Assembly: GCA_964036295.1 (NCBI GenBank)
Contig: OZ038469.1
Coordinates: 496,001-560,000 of the forward strand
From: Plumapathes pennacea
Lineage: Eukaryota; Cnidaria; Anthozoa; Antipatharia; Myriopathidae
Direction of reading: 5' to 3'
Length of the DNA stretch: 64,000 nt
Below the pieces are notes generated by a model. The model saw only the letters and a list, made by a program, of their open reading frames with translations, did not search any database and had not been told where the DNA came from. Positions 38,304-49,320 of the stretch are shown here, in pieces. The first letter of the stretch is position 1. Each line of letters starts with the position of its first letter. The translations under genes were made by a program, and so were the position numbers.

Positions 38304-40768
38304 AAGTTTCGAGTGAGTGAAGAGACGGTCGCACTTCTTGCTTACCTGGGCGGACAGTTTTCTTGCCGAACTCTTTGCCAAAGAGTACAGTCAAAGTTCT
38401 CTGGGCGGACACTCTCGTAAGCGGACAGCTTTACTTACGGACGCCTCTACGAAACCTCGTTTAAACTCTAGCTCAATCAAAATCTGTATTTACACATTCT
38501 CGTAAGGGGACAGTTCCAGTTAGGGACATTTTTTCTCCTTCCCAGGGGTGTCCGCTTATGGGAGCTTTGATTGTGTGTTTGTTCTGTCCCAGTAGATTTT
38601 GGAATATTTCCAATCCAGTTGTTTTCGATGACGAAAAAAATAGCTTATCACAAAATGTAGTTTCAGTCAACAATAGTTAAAAATGCTCCTTTCCTGGTAG
38701 ATACAGTGAATTCTCTCAAAGCGGACACCTTCGGGACGGTTATTAAGACATTGTTTTGGAAACAGCAGCTAAAGTGATTTCGTTTCTTCTGTATTTCGCG
38801 TATGTGTTTAGGGTCACTCCGGAATTAAGGTATCACGTGGGCCAGTGAACTGCTTGATCCAACCAAGCGTGATTACAAGGTGACGTCAACAAAATACTGT
38901 AGAGCTCAATAATGGGGACTCGAATGTCATGTGATTATAGAGGTTTAATTGGTTTGTTGTTTGGTGACGTCAGGCCGAGTCTAAAGGCCTTCCCTTGGCC
39001 ATTTGAAGGCCTTCACAATGTCGCTCTTTCCCCGCGCGTGTCGCTCGATTCTGGTCGCGTGCAGCGTATTGCTTCTAAGTTTCCACCCGATTGTCTGTGA
39101 CGTAGTTTGTGGAAATTTTGCCATTGCTCTTTGCTCTGTGGTTTCTTTTCTCTCTGTTCCTTCACATTCCTCCATTTTGGGCGACCCTTCGGCTTCAGGG
39201 GCTTCGTCTTGGCCAATCTGGAGCGTTTTCAGTTGAAGCTGTTGGATAAAAGCAGATAATGCAAGTGTTTGCATGAACTCCCCATAACACGAGAGAAGTG
39301 TTAACCGATAAAATTCTGAACTGTAGGGTTAGAGTGGGGGTTCTTTCAGATCACGCTTTAGCTTGGGTTTCCCCTCAACAAATTCAGTTTTTCTTATGAG
39401 ATTGGGGTCAAATTCAGTTTGAACTGAAATCAGGGATTTCTGCCAGATGAGTCAGGAATTAGTAAAGATTTCCATAAGGCTGAAGCAAACGTAGAAAGTT
39501 GGTTAGTCAGTCCCCGGCCCCGAACCATACACGTTCTGTATCAAGCATACGTCCATGTACTCAGTTTAAATGCTCGTACGTTCTGGTATTCTTTGGCGAG
39601 AAAGCCCCAGGTGTCCGGCCATCTTCTTTGTGAAAGCAGCTCTCTCTTGACGTGATCCTTCCTGGAAAAAAATGCATTTCATTTCTGTTGCTCCAGTCTA
39701 CACTGGAACGAACTGAAGTTATAATATAGTCGAAGCTCCCATCAGCGGACACCCTTGGGAATCAGAAAAGGTGTCCGTAACTGGAACTGTCCCCTTACGA
39801 GAATGTGTACATACGGAGTTTGTCTGAGCTAGAGTTTAAACGGGGTTTCGCAGAGGCGTCCGTTAAGCTAGTGTTAAACTGGTCGATTTGCAACGATAGT
39901 TGTAACGCCGATTTGCTCCAAATTCACGCAACGGTGAGAAACGGCGTCTGAACGGTTCCAAGATTCCTAACATATATTAACTCTTTCAAAACGTACCATA
40001 TTTGATCATTATGAACAAAATTGCAGGCCTTTGCTGTCCCTCTTGTACCAAACATGACTTGGCTTTTCTATCAGACTTTTCAAGCGTCGGCTGCGCGCGA
40101 GGATATGACGTGCGGTAGTTCATTGTGACGTATGATGACGTCATATGACAGTGTGGCTGTTCTGCTTTTTCGAACGAATTCCACTACTAAATTGTGGCAG
40201 CAGAAAATACTTGCGACAAAAAAATCCATAATTCATTGAACAGAACTATACATGACAGCTCTGCACAACAATTTCAGGTAAATTGATGACTGTTTGCAGA
40301 GAAATCTTTGCACTTGCCTGACACAATGTCTGTAACACTACTCATGTAATTAGGTTCCTTTGCAAATATTCATCGGTTTGACCTGAAAAGTGGCAGAGTT
40401 TACATGCTATAGTTCTGTGCAATGAATTGTGGATTTTACATTTGTGTCTGCAGTGGTTCAAAGGTCTAATATTCATGTTTCCACAACCTTTCCCACTGAC
40501 CTTTTCTCCAAGTAGAACTAATACCGTATACAAATAGCTGTGAAGATCACTTTCACCCCTGTATCCACATTGATACGCTTTATCACATAAGAAAAAAAAT
40601 CAAAACAAACTGCATCATGAATGTATCACTTTTATTCTTGAGTCAGAGTTGTCACAATTCAGTTAAAGAAATGTTGAAAAAGACACTTTTCACAATAGCC
40701 TTGAAGATGATAAAGTCAGCTTAAGTTCAGTCAAAAGAAGACACCCTGGTGCTTTCCACACAAAAAAA
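38304..40768. other. Intergenic region with two opposed GTGTCCG repeats
   Basis: Repeats at ~38340-38577 and ~39725-39877 are inverse relatives; the first ends GTGTCCGCTTATGGGAGC and the second starts GCTCCCATCAGCGGACAC. A 67-residue basic reading frame on the minus strand (39013-39216) is the only other candidate, and I do not trust it. A minus-strand AATAAA at 40631-40636 probably serves the COX7A2L-like gene. Confidence 0.5.
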
Positions 40769-41901
40769 TTATCTGCCTTTCTTCATCTTGCCAGTGGCCA
40801 TTTGGAAGATAGTGAAGAATGTTATTGTGAGCCCCACGACAGACAACCCCATGGCTCCTCTGTAGGTCATCAGATCCTTGGCCCCACCTTTTAAGAAGAC
40901 GGGGGCCTCACCTTTCTGTAGAGTAGAGTTGATCACACAGTCAGATAATTAGACAAGTCCAAAGAAACCTCTAAACGGTAGGGTCTGGTTGTTCAAAGCT
41001 CAATATTAAGCTAACCCAGAATTAACGAAATGCTTTCTCTGATGGAACAAGTGCCACAAAGGAAGATTCACTACTCTACATTACCTGGAATAATGACTGA
41101 AGCCTGAGGATTTGCCTTGTTCCAGACATTGCAGATGCTGAAGGTGCTGCCGACTGTATCACTTGCCCAGTTTGTGCTGCTTTTAACTTGGTCAAGACCT
41201 GTGATGAAGGTTACAAACATCAATTACTCAGGACCTGGCTCTAGGCTCCACTGCATTGTGTCCTCAAGGAGAGGTACAAAATTCAGCTAAAGGTACAGCG
41301 TGTGACAACATAATGATATTATTTATTACCTCCTTACCAGTACACTGCAGACCAGTGACCTGAGCAAAGGACAAAATTATTCTCCCAACTATCAAATAAT
41401 TAAGAAAATTTATAAGGGATGTTGTGAGAAATGATAGTTTTTATTGGATGCAACTTCCCCCCTCCCACCCCCTGCACGGGCATTCAAACTTTAGGTTAAA
41501 GCTCGTTAAGTTTTAAAATATTTTGATCGGCTGTAATTTGTACTTTATACTTTATGATACTGTTTTTCCCTTCCATTCAGTCTCGCCAGACTCAAATTGG
41601 TCACTCGGGAGAATATGATGGTTTGAAAGTGCCATAACATATGCCACGGATCGAAAGCTAAGTTCCTGGAAGTTACGTTAAAAGTATCTTGATTTAAGCC
41701 ATGAAACGCACTTTGATCGACCTTGTAGTCCAAAATCGCTCTCATATATTCGTGTCTGATAATTTCATTAAACAATCTCTCGCAAAGGACACGAATTTAC
41801 GCGAATATCACAGCCTTTTCTGTGTTTACCTGTGGCTGATAAGCTAGCTGGGCTTCCGAAGCTGTCACACGACCAGTGAAGGAGTTGTACTTGTAAAACA
41901 T
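40769..41901 (-). CDS. COX7A2L: COX7A2L/SCAF1-like respiratory supercomplex factor
   Basis: Three exons on the minus strand: 41830-41901, 41085-41198, 40769-40915; 110 residues (human COX7A2L 114). The C-terminal half is a COX7A domain: LQSLFQKGEAPVFLKGG, DLMTYRGAMGLSVVG, one membrane helix and a basic end. The N-terminus MFYKYNSFTG with AYQPQ matches the long N-terminal extension that in COX7A2L (MYYKFSGFT, AYSPQ) contacts complex III and separates it from plain COX7A. The protein is therefore expected in the mitochondrial inner membrane, tethering complexes III and IV. All exon lengths are multiples of three (72, 114, 147). A minus-strand AATAAA lies ~130 bases past the stop. Confidence 0.85.
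41379..41440. repeat. Fragment of the ACCCTTT-TIR MITE
   Basis: Holds ATTCTCCCAACTAT and GGATGTTGTGAGAAATGATA, matching the interior of the elements in VRK1 intron 4. It lies in intron 1 of the COX7A2L-like gene. Confidence 0.55.
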
Positions 41902-42400
41902 CGGCGATAAACCGGACAAACTTCAACGCAGCAGTCCAAGATGGCGTCACACCAAGCAAACGCAGGGGTGTCTGGGAACGAGGGCAAAACAAATCGAGGG
42001 GGAGGGGAGGGGAGGAGGAAGGAAGAAGTAACAAAAAATAGCCTTGGGAAAACTAAACAAGATTTATTATCCCCCGAGCAAAGCGAGGGGTTACTAAACG
42101 TGACAGCATTTGATCGAATGAATCTTTGCGTCCTGGACTTGACTTCCAAGATGTGTTTGTGTCAAAACTTCAGTAAAACATCCATGTCAGGGCGAGGGGG
42201 AATCTGCGATTAGCGTATTTCTAGTATATACGATATCTTGAAGTGACCTAACTGATTCTCGTTTGGAATAATGTTTTAGATTTATCCATGCATGTATATT
42301 TTTCAAAAAAATAAAAAAATTAAATTAAATTTCCAAAAACAAGTGACTTCCCTTGACAATAACAAGTTACGGTCGAGCCGTCGATCAAGTTCTGATCCGA
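41902..42400. other. Upstream region of the COX7A2L-like gene
   Basis: Promoter and 5' UTR of the minus-strand gene and the 3' flank of TPMT-like gene A. It includes a GGGGAGGGGAGG stretch at ~41998-42020. No other gene seen. Confidence 0.45.
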
Positions 42401-43150
42401 TCACTTTAGTGTCATCAAGTGACAGAGTCTCTTGTGAGCAAATGCTGGCCTCCCAGGTTCTCTTGTCTCGAGCTCTTCAAATTCTTCCGTTCCCAGTTCT
42501 CGGATGTGGAACGATTCATGAAACAGCGACAGAAGTTGCTCCTCTGTGATAGAATACGGTGTTCCGCTAGGGTTTGTCGACTGATCGTACCTAAAGCTTT
42601 CAAGCAGTAGGCGACTTGTTGGTTGATGAAGAAGGGACTTCAAGAGATCCACATATTTGACCCGATCTTCCGGATTGATGGCGACGAGAGATCCTCGATC
42701 CCACACGGCGTGAAACTTTCCTCCAAGGGCCTCTTCCGTTGCACTAAAGATACTGCCTTGCAAGATACTAATGTTTGTGCCCTCCTTGATGGAACGGTAT
42801 AACAGCGACTTCGACCCATCCGATGTGATTTCGACATCTTCTGTCGTGAAGCTCAAGCTATTTTCGTTGAAGAAGGATTCAATTGGCTGCTGCACAAGCT
42901 CTACTCCTACAACTTCGTGGCCCTGCTCTGCTAACCACAGCATATCAATGGATTTTCCGCAAAGTGGAACGAAGATTCGAAGGCTTTTCTCGTTCTTGTG
43001 CCCAGCGGTGAGCTCGTGGAAAAATTTCTCCAGGGTGCGATTCACGTGGCCCAAATGCCAGCCCGTACGACCGGCCTGCCAGCCCTCTTCCCATTGAGAA
43101 TAACTATATGTTGAGCCCGAAGCTTCCGTTGGTAAAACACTCGACGACAT
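42401..43150 (-). CDS. Thiopurine S-methyltransferase-like protein A, intronless
   Basis: 249 residues from the ATG at 43150; the frame is open to 43252, but the chosen start matches the sister gene. SAM-dependent methyltransferase of the TPMT family: WEEGWQAGRTGWH near the N-terminus, RIFVPLCGKSIDMLWLAEQG and VVGVE (SAM-binding motif I region), and WDRGSLVAINPEDR. TPMT methylates thiol or selenol compounds in the cytosol; the natural substrate is unknown. The next gene upstream (43485-44219) is a close paralogue in the same orientation, so this is a tandem duplicate. Confidence 0.92.
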   Translation of the reverse strand: MSSSVLPTEASGSTYSYSQWEEGWQAGRTGWHLGHVNRTLEKFFHELTAGHKNEKSLRIFVPLCGKSIDMLWLAEQGHEVVGVELVQQPIESFFNENSLSFTTEDVEITSDGSKSLLYRSIKEGTNISILQGSIFSATEEALGGKFHAVWDRGSLVAINPEDRVKYVDLLKSLLHQPTSRLLLESFRYDQSTNPSGTPYSITEEQLLSLFHESFHIRELGTEEFEELETREPGRPAFAHKRLCHLMTLK

Positions 43151-43484
43151 TGTGGTATAAGCAAAGTGTGGGTGCGACAAGGGTGGGACTGGTACTGAAT
43201 AGTGGGAAAGAACTATCTTCGTCTGGGGAGGGGTCGGGAGGGGGTTACCCACCCTGGTAAAGACATCACTAAGAAAAGACGACCCTTTGATGCCCTGTTC
43301 AAAACAGAGAACACTCTACCCAACGGCACTCCCTACCCAGCGGAACGCCCCAAAGGAAACTTTATAGGGGCCTACCCCCTCCCCCTCCCCCTGGGAAATC
43401 CCTGCCTCATTTGTATTTCTTTATTAAAAGCACAGTCACAAGTGCAGAATCAGTCATTTACTGTTCAAAAATTAGCAGAACCAA

Positions 43485-44219
43485 TTACTTCATTGTCAGC
43501 AAGTAGCAGTATCGTCCATTTTGATTCCCGGGCTCCGAATCATCTCTTTCCACCGCCAGTTCGCGGATATAAAAGGAATCCTGGAATAGAGCAAGGAGTT
43601 GCTCTTCTGAAACACTGAAGGGTGGACCTTGGAATGTGGACTGATTGTACCGCACGGCATCCGCAAACAGAGACCGCCCCTCCGGAAGTAAAAGTGACTT
43701 CAAGAGAGCAACATATTTGACTCGATCTTCTGGATCAATAGCGACGAGAGATCCTCGATCCCAAACGGCATGAAACTTCCCTCCAAGGGCCTCTTCTGTT
43801 GCACTATAGATACTACTATGTAAGATAGTAATGTTTATTCCTTCCTTGGTACAACGGTACAACGATGCCTTCGATTTATCCGGTGTAATATCAACGTCCT
43901 TTGTCGTGAAGCTCAAACTATTTTCCTTGAAGAAGCCTTCAATTGGCTTCTGCACATACTCCACTCCAACAACTTCGTGACCTTGTTTGGCTAGCCACAG
44001 CATGTCGAAGGTTTTCCCGCAAAGAGGAACAAAGATCCGAAGACTCTTTTTGATTTTCTTGGATTTTTTTGGTCCGTCGGTAAACAGCTCGTGAAAAAAC
44101 TGCTCGAGCTCAGGGTGAACACTGTTGAGATGCCATCCCGGGTTGCTTTGCCAAACATCTTCCCAGTGAGCATAGCTACTTGCCGAGTCAGGACTATCGC
44201 CTGCTTGCTGTAACGCCAT
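43485..44219 (-). CDS. Thiopurine S-methyltransferase-like protein B, intronless
   Basis: 244 residues from the ATG at 44219 (MALQQAG). Same motifs as gene A: WQSNPGWHLN, RIFVPLCGKTFDMLWLAKQG, VVGVEYV and WDRGSLVAIDPEDR. It has an inserted Lys-rich stretch (PKKSKKIKK, ~residues 45-53) that A lacks, and a shorter C-terminus. The minus-strand AATAAA at 43420-43425 lies ~60 bases after the stop. Separated from gene A by 334 bases. Confidence 0.92.
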   Translation of the reverse strand: MALQQAGDSPDSASSYAHWEDVWQSNPGWHLNSVHPELEQFFHELFTDGPKKSKKIKKSLRIFVPLCGKTFDMLWLAKQGHEVVGVEYVQKPIEGFFKENSLSFTTKDVDITPDKSKASLYRCTKEGINITILHSSIYSATEEALGGKFHAVWDRGSLVAIDPEDRVKYVALLKSLLLPEGRSLFADAVRYNQSTFQGPPFSVSEEQLLALFQDSFYIRELAVERDDSEPGNQNGRYCYLLTMK

Positions 44220-44568
44220 TTTAGTGACTGACTTGCAAGAGCGGAAGTACAAACAAAGGTTAACCAAGGTCAAAATCGGCTGGGGAGGGGTGGAAGGGTA
44301 GTTGAAAAATGCTTATACCAAATAACGCCAATACATGCATTAGTGCCAACTTGGAGTATTGATTTTAGTCCAGCGCTTCATATTTTAGTTGAATAAGGTC
44401 ATGTGATAGTCATCCTCGGACTGGAAATCGTGAACCATGAGCACCGTAACCGGAAGTCCACTCATGCGTATGCGCGCGCGCATGCTGCATGGATGCGAGT
44501 TTCTTCCGGTCCGTAGTCTACAGTGATCACAAGATGTGAGCATCGTAGTTTTCACAACACTCCAAAAC

Positions 44569-47500
44569 ATGTACCCTCTGGCCTGGTCGTTCTACTGTGT
44601 GTTTATCAGCGTTATAGTGGCCTGCATCACTTTCGCTGTTTTTTGGAGAAAAGTGAGTTTATGTGGACTTAATTTCTCTTCTACTTTTGCAGGATTAGTA
44701 GTGACTCGTGTTTTAACTATACCGCGCTGGTTTGCTTTCAGACTAGGGGACAAGACTCGACACCAGCTGAACAAAGAGTCAGATTCCTAAACAAGGTAAG
44801 AGAGTTTATTTTTTCAGCAATATATACACATACACAGGTTTTGTCGCACGTGATTGAAATAATATTATCGATTGAAGATATCATTTTTACCAGAAATTCT
44901 AAAGAGTAATGTCGTGTAATCCTACAAAAGCGGAACAAAGGTCTTTATAATGATTTCCTGCCAGTTCACAGTCCACATGTTGTGTGAATTTGGACTCAAC
45001 TCGTGACAAGATTATTTTCATTTTTTGCTTTATGTTAGAAAAAAAAAAAACAAAACAAAAAAACAGCCATTCCTTCACACCCTCATATGAATTTACGCCG
45101 TTTCTAAATAAATAAATTATATGCGTGGGCTGTTTGGCCATCTGTTTTGTCAGACTAATTGCATAATATGAACTGATAGCACCAACCATGCATAAATTAC
45201 TTCTCTGATAATTTATGGAATTGCAAATAAAAAAACCCACCCCTCCCCCCCCCCCTCCCCCTTGCAGCAGTTCATGTTGATACACTGGTGCCCACTTGTA
45301 TCAATGCATGCAGACTCAAACTTCTTGGGTCTTGTTACAATTCTTGAATAATTTTTCAGATACAATTCACTGACAAGTATACATAGGCGCCTGCAAAGTG
45401 TCATTTATACTTTGAAGAAATTCTTTGATTGATGATATTATTTCATCTCCTCAGTACATCCTTCCAGGCAGGAAGACTGGTTGGTGCCTCAAAGCAATTG
45501 ACAATGGCTTGCGCATTTGGGAGAAAACTTTCCAGGAAGCTGTGCCAAGTTGGGTTTCTGGGACGGTATATTCATGCTCTGGCATCATACCTTCATCTGT
45601 TCAAGTAAGTTTATTTGCAGTGTCTCAGTATCAACATTTTAAGGTTCTGTACAAAACTAAATGTTTTGTATCTTCTGCAATGTTAGTCAGGTTAAACGTT
45701 GAACTTCCCATGGATTGAACTTAGTGCAAATTAGCAAAAGCTATTATTTTGAGCTAATTTGCATTGTGTTTGACTGATCATGTGAACATAAAGACCCACC
45801 AGAGAAGCAGCAGGTAGTGTACATACATACATACATGCATACGTGTATATTGGATAAATTTCCCTGCAGATGGCTCATGCTAGCTTGTGAACATGTCAAG
45901 ATAGTAGACATACGAGGAGCTTATGGAGCACACTTTTTTAATATTAACAGGAAGCTATGGCTGTTCTGAAAGATGAGCAACTAATGCTTGAATGGTGTCC
46001 AGGGATAAAAGATGTGTCAAGGGTAAACATTGCTGGACACAGTGATGTTGTTTCCATCACACCAAGCCGTACTGGAGTCATGGGTCAGTTTGTGCACAGG
46101 ACCAGAGAATCTTGTGGTCTTGATAACAGTATGGTTTATACAAGGTACATCAGTGAACGAAAATGATTAAATCAGTAGGAAGAGTTTTATATGGACCTAG
46201 TGGAGGGAGGGATCATTAAACAGTTATTATTTTGTGTGTACTGGTATAACCTTACCGTGACTGATTGTTTTTAACATGTTTCGATGCACACAGACATTGG
46301 AGCAAGAAGGATACAGAGGCATGGCTGTTCTCCTCCGCACTTCAACTGTCTGTACCGGCAGAGGGATCGTTGTGGACTTGTTTTATCATAACATCCTTAC
46401 AATCTGGTAAAATGCCTCACATTTTTTCTTTGTCTGTCTGCATGCATATAATCAGTTGTCTGTCTGTATCACTTTTGCAGTCAAATCTTTGTTTCAATCT
46501 CTCTCAAGCTCACACTTCTCCCTTTCACTCCTGGGCTTTTAATACAAATTCTCCCAACTATTCAGGAAGGAAAATGTATTAGTGATGTAGTGAGAATTGA
46601 CAGGTTAATCAAAATTTATCACTACATGTTATCAATTGCCATCTAGATATATCTGTGTTGAGAACAGAAAGATAAAATTGAAGTTGATCACATTTAGAAG
46701 TGAAAGGGTTAAATAATGCCTGTTTTGACTTTGATTTCTCCACAGAATCAGAAGAATTTACAGAATGTCTCCTCACCATTGTGGTCTCACCTGTTTCATC
46801 ATCATTGGACTGTATTCAGAATCTTACTTCATGTAGCATGGCTGGACTTCAGGACTTGATTGGTTTGACTCGTTTGAAGTGCAGTGTGTCCGCATCAAAC
46901 CCAAGCATGCAAGCAACAGATGCTGTAGTCGTCTCACAGGAGGAGAACATATTGTTGGCTGCTCTGCCTGAGAATCAAGAGAGTAAGTTTAGTTATTCAG
47001 TAATTAGTCAGTAATAAGTTGGGATTAACTTTATGAATGAGTGAGCTGCTCTTTTTGACTCAAGACCTCGACTCCAAACTCAATTTGTGGCTTATCTGTG
47101 GACTTGTACCCCTAGAAATAGTCATCCTGGGCTGTACATCTGCAGGGCCCCATGAATAAATGTATAACAAAATTTCAATGAATCATTTATAATAGACCAG
47201 TAATTTGTTTTTCAATCAAACGTTTATTCATACTGGCTGGAAGCGATTTCTCTCTAGATATTTTCTTAATTTCTTGAGTAAAATTATTTAAATTCTTATT
47301 TCAGCTAGAACAAAAAATGAAAGAATGGGACTTGTCAATGGAAATACGGCAGTTCTAGAGGTGAGAATATATGTGGTACACTACACTAATATAATGTTGT
47401 AATATTTAATTCTATAATCTTCCCGTAGTCACTGTGAGTGTGTTTCAGATTTCCAGCTATTCACACAGTCGTTATGACACAAGATTCCATGGAACCCCGT

Positions 47501-49288
47501 TATTAATTGTTCATAATTGTTGTGCATAGTCGTGTGTTCATTTTGTATTGTAGTTTTATTGTATGTTTGATAAAGTTTAATCATCTTTTCTTTTTTCAGA
47601 ACAATTCTCATTTGGCTTCGGGTCCTTCGCCTCGTACCCACAGGTGACGTCTTTCTTCCTGTTCTCCCAAGCTAACAATGAAAAGTATGAATATTAAAGT
47701 AATCAAAATAGGGTTGGACTCGCTTAAAACAAGCAAAGCTTCTTGACATTTCACCTGAGATGTCGCCAGTTGAGTTGACGTCTAATGAAGTTTCACTTGT
47801 GGTGGAGACTACGGGGCTTGAGATAGTTTAAACGCGCGGGATCAGTGTGAGGAGCATCTGCGCCATTTTGCGTTGCAGTTGTCGCCGGGGTCCTTCCAGT
47901 CCTTTTTAAATGTCGACTTCATTTAAAGAACAAAAACTACAACCTGTAGTCTCGTTACCTCTGTAAATACCGAAAGGATTAATTTGATTGTTGAGAGGGA
48001 GTTGATAATTTCAGGTTATTGTGGCTTTTTAGGGTATTTTTCAAGTCGTCGACTAACTTAGTTTTGGGCATGGTGTTTCGCTAACTCGACTCTAATTCTT
48101 GTGAACTTGTAGTTACCTGGCAAAGGAAACCGAAGCTGTTGAGGCACTCATGCAAGCGTACCGAGCACAGGAAGGCTCCGATGGCTGGACTATGGTCGGG
48201 AACATGAAGTATGTACAATACCGATCATTTTGTTAACAGAAATTTTTAGCAGGAGAGTTAAGGAAACTTTTCTGTGTCAAACGTCGGGGAAAACTTCCAA
48301 GAGGAAGAGTTAGGAAAACTTACATCATAAATTTCACCACAAGTTGAGTTTAGCATTTAGTGAGTTTTGCGATAACGTGATTTAGTGATGGTGAGTTTGT
48401 TTTGTTCATTCAACGTGTAGGGGTGTAGAAATACAGAAGAGGCCTGCGCAGCCAGGAGAGAGGCCATGGGACTGCCTGAAGGGAACAACAACCATTGCTA
48501 CCCCTATTCACTATATCCTGGCGTACGTGTTTTCTCTGGACTACAGGAAAGAATGGGATGACTTGTTTCTGAAGGGTCAGTATATCAAACAAAAACTGGT
48601 GGAATTGTCAATAACAATAACAACAACAACGAAACGAAACGAAACGACAAGAGCTCACGTGTTCTAATAGCCAACAAAAATAGGTAACCAATAAAAATGA
48701 AACCGAAGACGACGAATGCGACCTTAACAAAGCAATAAAACTAATTGCAGAAGACAAAAGGCGCACGTGAATACGTGAAATTGATCTTAACGTTGCCGTG
48801 TCAAGGTCTCGCGCGTGAACGCAATAGAACCTCGGAGAAAATGAAACAAATTGAGAAATCCAAGAAAGGACAAAATTACAAAGACGTAAGGAATACAGAG
48901 AAAAACGTTTATTGATTGCCATCGCCGTCCACTGCGGCTGTGGGTGTGAAATAAAGCTTTTTAGCTGTGTTGTAATCTCTGGGTTTACTTTTGTGACAGG
49001 TGAGGTTATTGAAGCAATGGATCTCATCACCAAGGTGAGTCATCTCTGGTTTCTTCAAGGGTTGTGGTCGTGTACAATTTCTTTTTGACGGTGAACGACT
49101 ATGATGATGACGGTGATGGGTGATGACGATAACTGGCTGTGGCGATGGTAAATGTAGAACGATGGTGAATGGTGATAATGAAGATGGAGATGATAACGAT
49201 GACGATGACGATGGTGATGACGACGATGTTGGTCACGATGGAGATGATGATGATGATGATGATGATGATGGTGATGATGGTGATGATG

Positions 49289-49320
<32 letters not shown>

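Noticed and set aside
39013-39216. 67-residue basic reading frame on the minus strand (MAKTKPLKPKGRPKW start)
   Set aside because: No recognised family, antisense to an equally open frame on the plus strand, and no splice or polyadenylation context. Too weak to call a gene.
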